From positions 1 to 59,154 of the forward strand of contig JAFHCF010000255.1 of NCBI GenBank assembly GCA_048497495.1: a stretch of 59,154 nt of DNA, given 5' to 3'. Under the pieces are notes generated by a model. It ran no database searches and was not told the DNA's origin. It saw nothing but the letters and a program-made list of their open reading frames with translations. Position 1 is the first letter of the stretch; each line of letters opens with the position of its first letter. This DNA is from JAFHCF01 sp048497495 (lineage in GTDB: Bacteria > Pseudomonadota > Alphaproteobacteria > Rhizobiales > Ancalomicrobiaceae). Shown piece by piece: positions 30,864 to 40,191 of this stretch. The position numbers and the translations under genes were made by a program.

Positions 30864-31009
30864 CCGAGGCCGGCGGCTCGGATCGCCCGAGCCGAGCTTT
30901 CCGCGACGTCGCAAGGGCATGGCCGAGCGCGGATCGGAGCTCGGGTGGGACCGCCGGCCCGCGATTTCTCTCGCCGCTTCTCCTCTCTGTCCGTGGATGT
31001 GTCTCGCCG

Positions 31010-31846
31010 ATGTTGGTGCCCTTTCTCATCATGCTGCGTGAAGGTGTCGAGGCGGCGCTCGTCGTCGCCATCGTCGCCGGATATCTGGTGCGGACCGGAC
31101 GCGCCCATGCGCTCGGCGCGGTGTGGGTGGGAGCCGCCGTCGCCGTCGCCGGCTCCATCCTTCTCGGCGTGGCGCTCGAACTCACCGCCTCCGAACTGCC
31201 GCAGAAGATCCAGGAGCTGTTCGAGGCGGCGGTCGGCATCTTCGCCGTGATCGTGCTGACCTCGATGGTCTTCTGGATGGGCAAGGCGGCGCGCTCGATC
31301 CGCGCCACGCTCCATGCCGGCATCGAAACCGCCTTCCAAGGCGCCTCCCACGGGCGCGCCCTGGCGCTGCTCGCCTTCTTCGCCGTGGCGCGCGAGGGCC
31401 TCGAGTCGGTCCTCTTCCTGATGGCCGCGTGGCAGCAACGCGAGGACGTCGGCATCGAGGCGCTGTTCGGCGCCCTCCTCGGTCTGCTCGTCGCCGTCGC
31501 TCTCGGCTACGCCGTCTATCGCGGCGGCCGGCGGCTCGATCTCGCCTCCTTCTTCCGCTGGACCGGCGTCTTCATCCTCTTCGTCGCCGCCGGGATCGCT
31601 TCCGGCTCGCTGCGCTCGCTGCACGAGGCCGGCCTGTGGAACCAACTTCAGGCGATCGCCTTCGACACCAGTACCGTGCTGCCCGCCGACGGTCCGCTCG
31701 GCACGCTGCTCTCCGGCATGTTCGGCTATCGCGACGCGCCGACCGTCGGCGAGGTGGCGATGTGGCTCGCCTATCTCGTCCCGGCCCTCGCGCTCTTCCT
31801 GCGCGGTGCCCGCCCCTCCTCCACCCCGACAGCGGCCGCGGAGTGA
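31010..31846 (+). CDS. efeU: FTR1-family iron permease EfeU
   Basis: A 278-residue inner-membrane ferrous iron permease of the FTR1/EfeU type with about seven helices. The two iron-binding REGxE motifs are REGVE (residues 10-14) and REGLE (128-132). It would import iron delivered by the periplasmic Efe proteins. The gene begins a four-gene run with 2-17 bp gaps, so efeU-efeO-efeB-efeM is one operon. A Fur-like box lies about 320 bp upstream. Confidence 0.93.
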   Translation: MLVPFLIMLREGVEAALVVAIVAGYLVRTGRAHALGAVWVGAAVAVAGSILLGVALELTASELPQKIQELFEAAVGIFAVIVLTSMVFWMGKAARSIRATLHAGIETAFQGASHGRALALLAFFAVAREGLESVLFLMAAWQQREDVGIEALFGALLGLLVAVALGYAVYRGGRRLDLASFFRWTGVFILFVAAGIASGSLRSLHEAGLWNQLQAIAFDTSTVLPADGPLGTLLSGMFGYRDAPTVGEVAMWLAYLVPALALFLRGARPSSTPTAAAE

Positions 31847-31848
31847 CC

Positions 31849-32991
31849 ATGCTCGATTCTCGTCGTTCCCCCATCACCGCGTCCTCGCCGTCGACGACGA
31901 CCGTCGCCGAGCGCCTGGTCCCGACGCGCGAGGCCTTCGGCCTTCTCACCTCGACGCTCGCCCTCGTCCTCGCCATGGTCGGCGGGGCGGACGCGGCGGA
32001 AGACGTCCGGCAGGTTCCGGTCACCGTCACCGCCAAGGGCTGCGAGCCGATGGAGATCACGGTGCCGGCGGGCCTCGTCCGCTTCGTCATCACCAACCGG
32101 TCGTCCCGCGCGCTCGAATGGGAGATCCTCGACGGCGTGATGGTGGTCGACGAGCGCGAGAACATCGCTCCGGGCTTCAAGGCGAGGCTCACCACGCGGT
32201 TGAAGCCCGGCACCTTCGAGGTGACCTGCGGCCTCCTCGACAACCCGCGCGGCCGGCTGATCGTCACCGGCGAGACGCCGAGCGGCGGCGCGGCCAAGCC
32301 CTCCGCCGCCGATCTCCTCGGCGCCGTCGCCGAATACCGGGTCGGCGGCCACGCCGAACTCGCCGAACTCGCCGAGGCGGTCGAGCGCCTGCGCGCCACC
32401 GCGCGCGCCGGCGACCGGGCGGCGAGCCTCGCCGCCTTCGGCTCGGCCCGCGCCGCCTTCCTCGCCACCGCTCCGGTGCACGATCTCGTCGGGGTGAGCG
32501 CCGGCGCTCTCGCCGACGATTTCGCCGCCCTCGACCGCGCCCTCTTCGCCGATCCGCCGGTGGACGCCGCGCCGATCCTCGAGCGCCTCGACACCGACCG
32601 CGAGGCCTTCGCCACCGCGTTCGGACCGCTCGCCGCCCCGGCCGACCGGGTCGTCGCCGGCACATTGGCGCTCGCCGCGACGATCGTCGTGGAAAGCGAG
32701 GCCGCCGAGCCCCCGGCATCGACGCTCGCGACCATCGAGGCGCGGCGCGCGGCGATCGAACGGGTGGTCCGGCTCTTCGCCGGCCATGCCCGGCTCGTCG
32801 ATCCGCAGGCCGGCGCCGCCCTCGACGCGGCGCTCGCCGGGCTCGGCGCCGAACTCGCCGCCAACCCCGGCTCGATCGCCGGCTTCGCCGACGCGCGCGC
32901 CCTTTCACCCGAGCGCCGTGCCGCGCTCACCGGCGCCGCGCGCACCCTCGCCGAGCGCCTCGCTCCTCTGCCGGGCCTGCTCGGCCTGTGA
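31849..32991 (+). CDS. efeO: EfeO-like protein: cupredoxin domain plus degenerate imelysin-like domain
   Basis: A 380-residue periplasmic protein. A hydrophobic segment at about 30-49 is the export signal. Residues 55-140 are the EfeO cupredoxin-like domain with candidate metal ligands C65 (AKGCEPM), E92 and C127 (VTCGLL). Residues about 150-380 align in pattern with the M75/imelysin domain (LRATARAGDRAASLAAFGSA where EfeM has an equivalent helix), but the HxxE iron site and the YExIEP segment are missing. The intact M75 domain is supplied by the separate gene at 34345. The start at 31849 is 2 bp after efeU. Confidence 0.8.
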   Translation: MLDSRRSPITASSPSTTTVAERLVPTREAFGLLTSTLALVLAMVGGADAAEDVRQVPVTVTAKGCEPMEITVPAGLVRFVITNRSSRALEWEILDGVMVVDERENIAPGFKARLTTRLKPGTFEVTCGLLDNPRGRLIVTGETPSGGAAKPSAADLLGAVAEYRVGGHAELAELAEAVERLRATARAGDRAASLAAFGSARAAFLATAPVHDLVGVSAGALADDFAALDRALFADPPVDAAPILERLDTDREAFATAFGPLAAPADRVVAGTLALAATIVVESEAAEPPASTLATIEARRAAIERVVRLFAGHARLVDPQAGAALDAALAGLGAELAANPGSIAGFADARALSPERRAALTGAARTLAERLAPLPGLLGL

Positions 32992-33008
32992 CCATCGGAG
33001 ACCCCACC

Positions 33009-34340
33009 ATGTCCGCCTTCGATCGCCCCACCCGCCCCGATCGGTCCGCCCTCGCCTCCCCGGATCGCCGTGGCCTCCTGCTCGGCCTCGCCGCCGGTGG
33101 CGTCGGCCTCCTCGCCGAGAGCCGCGCCGCCTCAGCCGCCACCGATCCCACCCCGGGCGCAGCGGTCCCGACGACGCCTCCCTCGCTCGTCGTCCCCTTC
33201 CATGGCCGCCATCAGGCCGGCGTCACCAACCCGCAGCCGCACGCCGGTCTCGTCGCGGCCTTCGACGTGCTGGTGGAGAGCCGCGAGGAGTTGCGCGCGC
33301 TCTTCGCCGACCTGACCGAGCTCTTCCGCTTCCTCGCCGAGGGCGGACGGGTTCCGACGGAGGATCTCGCCTATCCGCCGCCCGACAGCGGCGTGCTCGG
33401 TCCGGAGATCCTACCCGAACGCTTCACCGCGACGCTCGCCCTCGGCGCCTCGCTCTTCGACGAGCGTTTCGGTCTCGCCTCGTTGAAGCCGCGACAGCTC
33501 TTCGAGATGATCGCCTTCCCCAACGACGCCCTCGACGACGATCTCTGCCACGGCGACATCTCGATCCAGTTCTGCGCCGAGACGCTGGAAGAGGTGATCC
33601 ACGGGCTGCGCGCGGTGATCAAGGCGACCCCGGACCGCTTGGCGGTCAAATGGAAGCAGGAGGGCTTCACCGCCACCCACGGCCAGCGTCGCGGCGCGCT
33701 CGGCACCGGCCGCAATCTCCTCGGCTTCAAGGACGGCACCGCCAACGCCGACGTCGCCGACGCGGGCCTGATGAACGACTACGTCTGGGTGGGTCGCGGC
33801 GGTGACGAACCGGATTGGACCGTGAACGGCACCTACCAGGTCATTCGGCTCATCCGCAATTACGTCGAATTCTGGGATCGCACGCCGCTCGGCGAGCAGG
33901 AGAGCATCTTCGGCCGCCGGAAGGACGACGGCGCGCCGATCGGCCATGCCGAGGAATTCAGCGTGCCCGACTATGCCGGCGACCCTGAGGGAAAGAAGGT
34001 TCCGCTCGAATCCCACATGCGGCTCGCCAATCCGCGCGACCCGGCGGAGACGGCCAAGCTGATCCGTCGCGGCTTCAACTATTCGAACGGTGTCACCAAG
34101 TCGGGGCAACTCGACATGGGACTGCTCTTCGTCTCCTACCAGTCCGACCTCCAGGCGGGCTTCCTCGGCGTCCAGACCCGGCTCAACGGCGAGGCGCTCG
34201 AGGAATACATCAAGCCCTTCGGCGGCGGTTATTACTTCGTCCTTCCCGGGGTTTCGACACCCGGAGGACGTCTCGGCGACGCGCTCTTCGCCGCCGCCGA
34301 AACCGCCGCCGCCCCCGAACCGAACCCCCGGAAAGGTTGA
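33009..34340 (+). CDS. efeB: Dye-decolorising-type haem peroxidase EfeB
   Basis: A 443-residue DyP-type peroxidase exported by the Tat pathway (DRRGLLLGLAAGG near residue 19). The GFKDGTAN motif (distal Asp 242) and the proximal haem His (H336 in ESHMRLANP) are present. In EfeUOB systems it oxidises ferrous iron or removes iron from haem in the periplasm. It follows efeO by 17 bp and precedes efeM by 4 bp. Length and motifs are typical. Confidence 0.95.
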   Translation: MSAFDRPTRPDRSALASPDRRGLLLGLAAGGVGLLAESRAASAATDPTPGAAVPTTPPSLVVPFHGRHQAGVTNPQPHAGLVAAFDVLVESREELRALFADLTELFRFLAEGGRVPTEDLAYPPPDSGVLGPEILPERFTATLALGASLFDERFGLASLKPRQLFEMIAFPNDALDDDLCHGDISIQFCAETLEEVIHGLRAVIKATPDRLAVKWKQEGFTATHGQRRGALGTGRNLLGFKDGTANADVADAGLMNDYVWVGRGGDEPDWTVNGTYQVIRLIRNYVEFWDRTPLGEQESIFGRRKDDGAPIGHAEEFSVPDYAGDPEGKKVPLESHMRLANPRDPAETAKLIRRGFNYSNGVTKSGQLDMGLLFVSYQSDLQAGFLGVQTRLNGEALEEYIKPFGGGYYFVLPGVSTPGGRLGDALFAAAETAAAPEPNPRKG

Positions 34341-34344
34341 TCCG

Positions 34345-35178
34345 ATGCATCCTGCTCGTCTGCGTCTCCCCCTGCTGTCGCTCGGCGCGGCACTCCTCGC
34401 CGCCACGACCGCGATGGCCGCCCCCGTGGCGCCCACCGAGCTCGTCGCTCCGATCTCGGACTACAAGATCTGGGTCCAGACCGAGGTCGCGGCCCTCCAG
34501 AAGGCCACCAAGGCCTTCACCGACGCGGTTCGCGCCGGCCAACTCGCCGAGGCGAAGGCCCTCTACGCGCCGGCCCGCGTCCACTACGAGCGGATCGAGC
34601 CGATCGCCGAACTCTTCTCCGATCTCGACAAGGCGATCGACGTCCGCGCCGACGACTTCGCCAAGAAGGAGGCCGACCCCGAGTTCTCCGGCTTCCACCG
34701 GCTCGAGTATGGTCTCTTCGCCAAGGGCTCTGCCGCCGGCCTCGCCTCCCATGCCGACAAGCTCGACGCCGACGTCGCCGAGTTGAGGAACCGCATCAAG
34801 ACCCTCACCGTGCCGCCGTCCAAGGTGGTGGGCGGCGCCGCCGTCCTCATCGAGGAAGTCGCCAAGACCAAGATCTCCGGCGAGGAAGATCGCTACAGCC
34901 GCACCGATCTGTGGGACTTCGCCGCCAACGTCGAAGGCGCCAAGAAGATCCACGACCTGCTGCGGCCGCTGACCACCAAGGCCAACCCGAAGCTCATCGG
35001 CCGGATCGACGCCAACTTCGCCAAGGTCGACACCGTGCTCGGCAAGTATGCCGTCGCCGGCGGCGGCTACCAGAGCTACGACAAGTTGACCAAGAAGGAC
35101 CGCACCCAGGTGCGCGGCCCGGTGACGGCGCTCGCCGAGGATCTCTCCAAGCTGCGCGGCACCCTCGGCCTCGAGTGA
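34345..35178 (+). CDS. efeM: Imelysin (M75) domain iron-binding protein EfeM/EfeO-type
   Basis: A 277-residue periplasmic protein with a signal peptide (residues 1-26, ending AMA). The mature part is a single M75/imelysin domain with the HxxE iron motif FHRLEYG (H118, E121) and the conserved ALYAPARVHYERIEPIAE helix. It lacks the cupredoxin domain, as in EfeM proteins. It would bind iron and pass it to EfeU. It complements the adjacent EfeO-like protein, whose own M75 domain has lost its motif. Confidence 0.92.
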   Translation: MHPARLRLPLLSLGAALLAATTAMAAPVAPTELVAPISDYKIWVQTEVAALQKATKAFTDAVRAGQLAEAKALYAPARVHYERIEPIAELFSDLDKAIDVRADDFAKKEADPEFSGFHRLEYGLFAKGSAAGLASHADKLDADVAELRNRIKTLTVPPSKVVGGAAVLIEEVAKTKISGEEDRYSRTDLWDFAANVEGAKKIHDLLRPLTTKANPKLIGRIDANFAKVDTVLGKYAVAGGGYQSYDKLTKKDRTQVRGPVTALAEDLSKLRGTLGLE

Positions 35179-35213
35179 GGCGGGCGCCCCGACACGCCCT
35201 GCTCGAGATGACG

Positions 35214-35240
35214 GAAAGGCGGCCCGGGTGGCCGCCTTTC
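35214..35240 (+). terminator. Terminator of efe operon
   Basis: A hairpin with 11-bp perfect arms (35214-35224 and 35230-35240) ends in CCTTTC and is followed by TCGTTCG. It lies 36 bp after the efeM stop. Confidence 0.75.
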
Positions 35241-35267
35241 TCGTTCGAAGAAGTGGCTCGCGAGACA

Positions 35268-35397
35268 CGAAGGCCCGTGGAACTTTCGTCCCACGGGCCT
35301 TCGCCCTCGTCCGACGTCATCGCTCAGGGCCGGGTCAGGCGACCTTGCGCGGCACCAGACGTTCGCTCTTCAGGGCCTCCGCCACGCCCGAACCGCC
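35268..35397. repeat. Right direct repeat: 3' end and terminator of UGM-like gene
   Basis: This segment covers the last 63 nt of the mutase-like gene plus its downstream hairpin (arms 35269-35280 and 35291-35302, exact complements; a likely terminator on the minus strand). It is the intact counterpart of 30364-30495. The two copies are in the same orientation and enclose the efe operon. Confidence 0.75.
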
Positions 35398-36831
35398 GGC
35401 CTCGTGGTATTCGGCGTCCTCGTTGACGTTCCAGGTGTCCCAGACCCGCTCGCCGGCGAGGATGTTCTCGACCGTGAGCATCGCCGTCATCATGGCGTGG
35501 TCCTGGTTGTTGTATTTGTGCATGCCGTTGCGGCCGACCAGATGCAGCGTCGGATAATTCCGCTCGAGATCGAGGCGGATCATCGTGACGTGATGCTTGT
35601 AGTCGTCGTCGTAGACCGGATAGGCCTTGGGCTGGCGCACGACGCAGGCGTCGACGACCTCGTCCTCCTTCACCAGACCGATCTGGGCGATCTCGCGCTT
35701 GGCCAGCGCCGTCAGGTCCGCGTCCGACATGGTCCACATGTCGTCGCCCTCGAAGCAGAAATATTCGAGGCCGAGGCAGGCGAGATCCGGATCGGGCACC
35801 ATCTCCGGCGACCACGAGCGGAAGTTCTGGACGCGGCCGACCTTCACCGCCGGATCGTGGATGTAGATCCAGTTGTCGGCGAAGAGATCCTTGGCGGTGG
35901 TGATCAGCGCCACGGTGATGAAGTCGCGATATTTCAGCGAGCGGGCCGAGAACAACGAGATCGGCTTCGGCCTGATCGCGTCGCCGAGTTCGCGGATCGG
36001 CGCCGAGGAGATCACGTGATGGGCGGTATAGGTCTCGATCGAGCCGTCGCCACGACGAGCCTTCACGGTCCACACGCCGGTGTCGGCATTCCACGACATC
36101 TCGTGAAGCGAGCGATCCATCAGGATCCGCCCCCCTCGCGCGCGGGTCTCGGCGGCCGCCGCCTCCCACATCATGCCGGGGCCCTTGCGGGGATATTCGA
36201 AGGATTCGATCAGCGTCTTGATGACCTCGCCGCCCTCGGAGCGGGGCTTGCGCAAGCCCCGCGTCAGGGCGTTCCACACGGCGGCGCCGAGGTTGAGGCC
36301 CTTGATCCGCTGCGCCGCCCAATCGGCCGAGATCTCGTCGCAGCTCATCCCCCACACCTTCTCGGTGTAGGTCTTGAAGAAGATGCGGAAGAGCCGCTCG
36401 CCGAAGTGGTTGCGGACCCATTGGTGGAAGGTCTTGGGATCCTCGATCCGATTGACCCGCGCCCACATGTAGGAGAGCACGCAGGCCCCCGACTGGAAGA
36501 TGCCGAGGTTGGTCAACGCCTCGAAGGCCTTCAGCGGGTAGGAATAGAACTTCTGGCCATAGAAGATCCGGCTGGAGCGCGGCCGTTCGATGAAGTCGTC
36601 GGGCAGCAGTTCCTTCCACAGGGCGACCACCTCCTTCGACTTGGAGAAGAAGCGGTGACCGCCGATGTCGAAGAGGAAGCCCTTGTAGTTCACCGTCCGC
36701 GAGATACCGCCGACGAGTTCGGGATCGCGCTCGAGCACGATCACCGTCTTGCCCTGCTTGGTCAGCAGGTAGGAAGAGGTCAGGCCCGCCGGACCGGCAC
36801 CGATGACGAGAACGTCGGCATCCACACTCAT
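35335..36831 (-). CDS. UDP-galactopyranose mutase-like FAD-dependent oxidoreductase
   Basis: A 498-residue flavoprotein. The N-terminal dinucleotide fold is VLVIGAGPAGLTSSYLLTK, followed by VGGISRTVNYKGFLFDIGGH, and near the end LHLVGRNGMHKYNNQDHAMM, typical of the UGM/protoporphyrinogen-oxidase-like group. UGM itself interconverts galactopyranose and galactofuranose on UDP; this longer type is often seen in glycan gene sets without proof of substrate. The ATG at 36831 is chosen because GAGGG lies at proper distance; the ATG at 36840 sits too close to it. It lies downstream of a large membrane protein gene on the same strand. Confidence 0.82.
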   Translation of the reverse strand: MSVDADVLVIGAGPAGLTSSYLLTKQGKTVIVLERDPELVGGISRTVNYKGFLFDIGGHRFFSKSKEVVALWKELLPDDFIERPRSSRIFYGQKFYSYPLKAFEALTNLGIFQSGACVLSYMWARVNRIEDPKTFHQWVRNHFGERLFRIFFKTYTEKVWGMSCDEISADWAAQRIKGLNLGAAVWNALTRGLRKPRSEGGEVIKTLIESFEYPRKGPGMMWEAAAAETRARGGRILMDRSLHEMSWNADTGVWTVKARRGDGSIETYTAHHVISSAPIRELGDAIRPKPISLFSARSLKYRDFITVALITTAKDLFADNWIYIHDPAVKVGRVQNFRSWSPEMVPDPDLACLGLEYFCFEGDDMWTMSDADLTALAKREIAQIGLVKEDEVVDACVVRQPKAYPVYDDDYKHHVTMIRLDLERNYPTLHLVGRNGMHKYNNQDHAMMTAMLTVENILAGERVWDTWNVNEDAEYHEAGGSGVAEALKSERLVPRKVA

Positions 36832-37059
36832 GATACGCATCCCTCGACCGGATCGCCCGGTTGTCTTCGGCGCGAGGTCGATCCTCGCTCGGGGTCTCGC
36901 GTCGGCGCATCGTCGATTTTGTGAAACACGCGGAAAATCATGGACTTCCCCGGCTTCACCGGATCGGCGACGCCACGCCGGTAACTGCGGTCATTATGAT
37001 TTTAGTGGTCCAAGAAAGCGTAAACACACGCTCGATGAGCGGGCTTCCGCGCCCCATGG

Positions 37060-38976
37060 TCAACGCGGGGTTAACGTCTCGGCCTCCGTCGCGGCGAAGG
37101 CGGTGGCGGGTTGGACGCGGAAGACGCGGATCGGACCTCGCGACGGGATCTCCTCGAGCCGCCCCGGCACGCGGCCCGTCATCAGGCGGACCAGCAGGCT
37201 GTCGGGCTCGGTCTTCTCGGCCGAGGCCGCCGTCACGGACGCCGTGCACAGCACGACGTAATCGACCCGCCGTTCGTCCATCACCTTCAGCGCCGCATCC
37301 GGCGGGGAGCGCAACATGCGGTCGCCGTCGAGAATGCCGCGCTGCATGCGGTGATAGGGAGCGCTCACCACCGAATGGGGCGTGGCGGCGAGGATCGAGG
37401 GCCCGATATTGATCTCGGCGGCGACGAGGCCGGGCTCCAACCGAGCGAGGCCGGCATAGTTCGACAGGGTCATGCAGGCCGACCCCTTGCCGGCGCCCGA
37501 CGGCGGTGGCGCGGTGTTCGACGGCGGCGCGCCCTCGGCGCCGGTGTCGGAGGTGGTCTGTTCGGCGGTCCACGACGCCGGCGCCAGACCGGCGACGACG
37601 AAGGTGGCGAGTGACGAGGAGGCGAGCACCGAGCCGACCAGCACCGTGACGGTGGCGGAGCGCCCGCGTGCTTCCGACTGCCGCGCCGCCCGGCCGATCG
37701 CGGCGGCGATCAGCGGCAACGACAGGACGTCGGCGTAGATGATGGTGCGGATCTGGAAGAGGCCGATCACGGTGGCGAGGCCGGCGGAGGCGACGATCAG
37801 CCAGAACGGCACTGACCGCCGGGCCTCTCCGTCGTGCGCCAGGAAAGCGGTGGCGATCGCGGCGATCATCGGCACGATCAGCGCCACCAGGGATTCGACC
37901 GGGTGGGCGGAGAAGAAGACCCACCAGGGCTGGATTTCGGTGACGCCGTCGAGCCAGACGGCACGAACCTCGGGCAAGATCTGGCCGAAGGGCCCGCGCA
38001 GGCAGGCCGGTTCGGGCACGGCGAAGGCGACGATCGCCAGCACCGCGACGACGACGAGGCCGACCGCCCGCATCGCGAGGCGCTTCGGCGCGACGGCGGC
38101 GACGGCGGCGAGGCCGAGGCCGCCGGCGACGCTCAGCCCGACGTAGTTGGCCGACAGCGCATCGCAGGCGCCCCAGGTCCACAGTGACGGCGGCATGGTG
38201 CCGGCCATCAGCGCCAGGATCGCCACCGCCAGTGCCACACCATAGGCGACGGCCTCGTCGCGACCGTCCTCGGTGAAGACGAAGCGATGAGCGACGGCGA
38301 GCGCGGCGAAGACGATATAGGGCAGCGTCTCCATGCCGACCGCCATCATCACCGCCGAGATCAGGGCGAGCCTCACCCCCCGCGCCCACCCCGGCGGATC
38401 GAGAAGCACGGCGAGCAACCACAGGGTCAGCGCGATCTGGACATTGTGGTGATCGATGCGGCCGGGGACGAACTGGCCGATCACCGGCGAGCAGGTGGCG
38501 GTGAGGTAGAGCGCCGGCAGCGCCGCCCAATCGCCGCCGAGCCGGCAGGCGATGCGCCGGACCGCCAGGAGCGCCGGGATCAGCACCAGCGTCGGCCACA
38601 GATACATGGCGGCGCGCTCGGCCGTCGCCGGGGAGACGAACACTTCGCCGATACGGATGAGGATCGCGATCGGCAGATCGACGAAGCGCGACCAGTGCAT
38701 CGGCAGGCCCGCCGGCGGGTCGAGGCGATACTGGTGGAGGTCGAACCAGTTCTGACCGGCGAGGAAGTCGCGAACCTCGACCAGCCGCATGGCATCGTCG
38801 GTGTCGTTGAAGACGTCGCCGACCGTCGCCCAGCTCGAGACGAAGTGGGTGACGACGAAGAGCCAGGCGATGGCGACGAGCAAGGCATTGGGCTTCATCA
38901 GCCGGGCGAGCAGATCCGAGGACGGCGTTGCCGCCGGCGCGGCGGTTCGGCCATTGTCGAGATTTCCATCGGTCAA
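37060..38976 (-). CDS. Multi-pass membrane protein, possible GT-C-type glycosyltransferase
   Basis: A 638-residue protein with about ten membrane helices and a C-terminal soluble part (about 480-638). The first loop has FNDTDDAMRLVEVRDFLAGQ and GLPMHWSRFVD, and later GRIDHHNVQ. Paired acidic residues in the first periplasmic loop are characteristic of GT-C transferases that use lipid-linked sugars. I cannot name the family with certainty. The start is a TTG with GGGGAG five bases upstream. It precedes the mutase-like gene by 228 bp, suggesting a shared glycan role. Confidence 0.65.
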   Translation of the reverse strand: MTDGNLDNGRTAAPAATPSSDLLARLMKPNALLVAIAWLFVVTHFVSSWATVGDVFNDTDDAMRLVEVRDFLAGQNWFDLHQYRLDPPAGLPMHWSRFVDLPIAILIRIGEVFVSPATAERAAMYLWPTLVLIPALLAVRRIACRLGGDWAALPALYLTATCSPVIGQFVPGRIDHHNVQIALTLWLLAVLLDPPGWARGVRLALISAVMMAVGMETLPYIVFAALAVAHRFVFTEDGRDEAVAYGVALAVAILALMAGTMPPSLWTWGACDALSANYVGLSVAGGLGLAAVAAVAPKRLAMRAVGLVVVAVLAIVAFAVPEPACLRGPFGQILPEVRAVWLDGVTEIQPWWVFFSAHPVESLVALIVPMIAAIATAFLAHDGEARRSVPFWLIVASAGLATVIGLFQIRTIIYADVLSLPLIAAAIGRAARQSEARGRSATVTVLVGSVLASSSLATFVVAGLAPASWTAEQTTSDTGAEGAPPSNTAPPPSGAGKGSACMTLSNYAGLARLEPGLVAAEINIGPSILAATPHSVVSAPYHRMQRGILDGDRMLRSPPDAALKVMDERRVDYVVLCTASVTAASAEKTEPDSLLVRLMTGRVPGRLEEIPSRGPIRVFRVQPATAFAATEAETLTPR

Positions 38977-39048
38977 GGCGGGCTCCCCGGATCGTCGTCA
39001 CCGGGATCTTGCACAGATCGCCTGAATTTTCGGTTTCGTCGGCGGCCT

Positions 39049-40191
39049 TCAGTCGAGCGTCTGGCGGAAGCGCGCCAGGGCGATGCCGGCGAAGAACAGG
39101 ATGAAGCCCGCCATCACCCCCATCTCCCAGGCGATCGCCGGCAAGGCGGCGCCCTTCAGCATGACGGCGCGGACGACGCGCAAGAAATGGGTGAGCGGGA
39201 AGATCTCGCCGATCCACCGCGCCCATGTCGGCATGCCGGAGAAGGGGAACATGAAGCCGGAGAGCATGATCGACGGCAGGAAGAAGAAGAACGTCAACTG
39301 CATCGCCTGCATCTGGGTCCGGGCGAAGGTCGAGATGAAATAGCCGAGCAACACCAACGCCAGGACGAAGGTCAGGACGGCGAAGAGCAGCAGCGACAGC
39401 GCCCCGACGAAGGGCACGTGGAAGAGGAACTTGGCCGTGGTCAGGACAACCGCGACCTGCACGGCGCCGACCGCCAGATAGGGCAGCACCTTGCCGAGCA
39501 TGATCTCGATCGGCGTCGCCGGCATGGCGAGCAGGTTCTCCATGGTGCCGCGCTCGGTCTCCCGGGTCAGCGCCATCGAGGTCATCATCACCATGGTCAT
39601 CTGCAGGATGACGCCGAGAAGCCCCGGCACGACGTTGTATTGCGATACGCCCTCGGGGTTGTAGCGGCGGTGGACGACGACGGCGAGTCGCCGATCCTCT
39701 TCCGCCGAGATGCTCGCCTCCTCGCCCTTCTCCCGCGACAGCGCGTTGCGCGCCACCGTGCCGAGGGTGCCGATGGCGCCGGAGGCGACCGCCGGATCGG
39801 TGGCGTCGGCGTCGATCAGGATCGTCGGCCGGTCGCCGCGGTCGACACGGGTGGCGAGATCGGAGGGCAGCGTGACGACGAAGGCGACACGACCAGATTC
39901 GAGCAGATGGTCGGCCTCGCGCTCGCTCGTCGGCCGTTCGACGAAACGGTAGTAGCCGGTCGTCTCGAGCGCCGTGACGATGGCCCGGGTATAGTGGTCG
40001 TTGCCGAGCGCCAGCAGCGCCGAGGGCAGGCCCTTGGGGTCGTTGTTGATGGCGAAGCCGAACAGCACCAGCTGCATGATCGGCACGCCGAGCATCATGG
40101 CGAAGGTGATGCGATCGCGCCGCATCTGGACGAATTCCTTCGTCAGGATGGCGCCGAGCCGGGCGAGCGAGAAGCCGAAGCCGAAGGCCAT
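39049..40191 (-). CDS. ABC-2 type transporter permease (YbhS/YhhJ-like)
   Basis: A 380-residue permease with one N-terminal helix, a large periplasmic domain (about 50-180), then five C-terminal helices. The LTRETERGTMENLLAMPATPIE segment is the family signature. It pairs with the ATPase upstream, overlapping its stop by one base in an ATGA-type junction. With the HlyD-type protein it should form a drug or small-molecule exporter like E. coli YbhGFSR. Only one permease gene is present, so it may act as a homodimer. Confidence 0.9.
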   Translation of the reverse strand: MAFGFGFSLARLGAILTKEFVQMRRDRITFAMMLGVPIMQLVLFGFAINNDPKGLPSALLALGNDHYTRAIVTALETTGYYRFVERPTSEREADHLLESGRVAFVVTLPSDLATRVDRGDRPTILIDADATDPAVASGAIGTLGTVARNALSREKGEEASISAEEDRRLAVVVHRRYNPEGVSQYNVVPGLLGVILQMTMVMMTSMALTRETERGTMENLLAMPATPIEIMLGKVLPYLAVGAVQVAVVLTTAKFLFHVPFVGALSLLLFAVLTFVLALVLLGYFISTFARTQMQAMQLTFFFFLPSIMLSGFMFPFSGMPTWARWIGEIFPLTHFLRVVRAVMLKGAALPAIAWEMGVMAGFILFFAGIALARFRQTLD

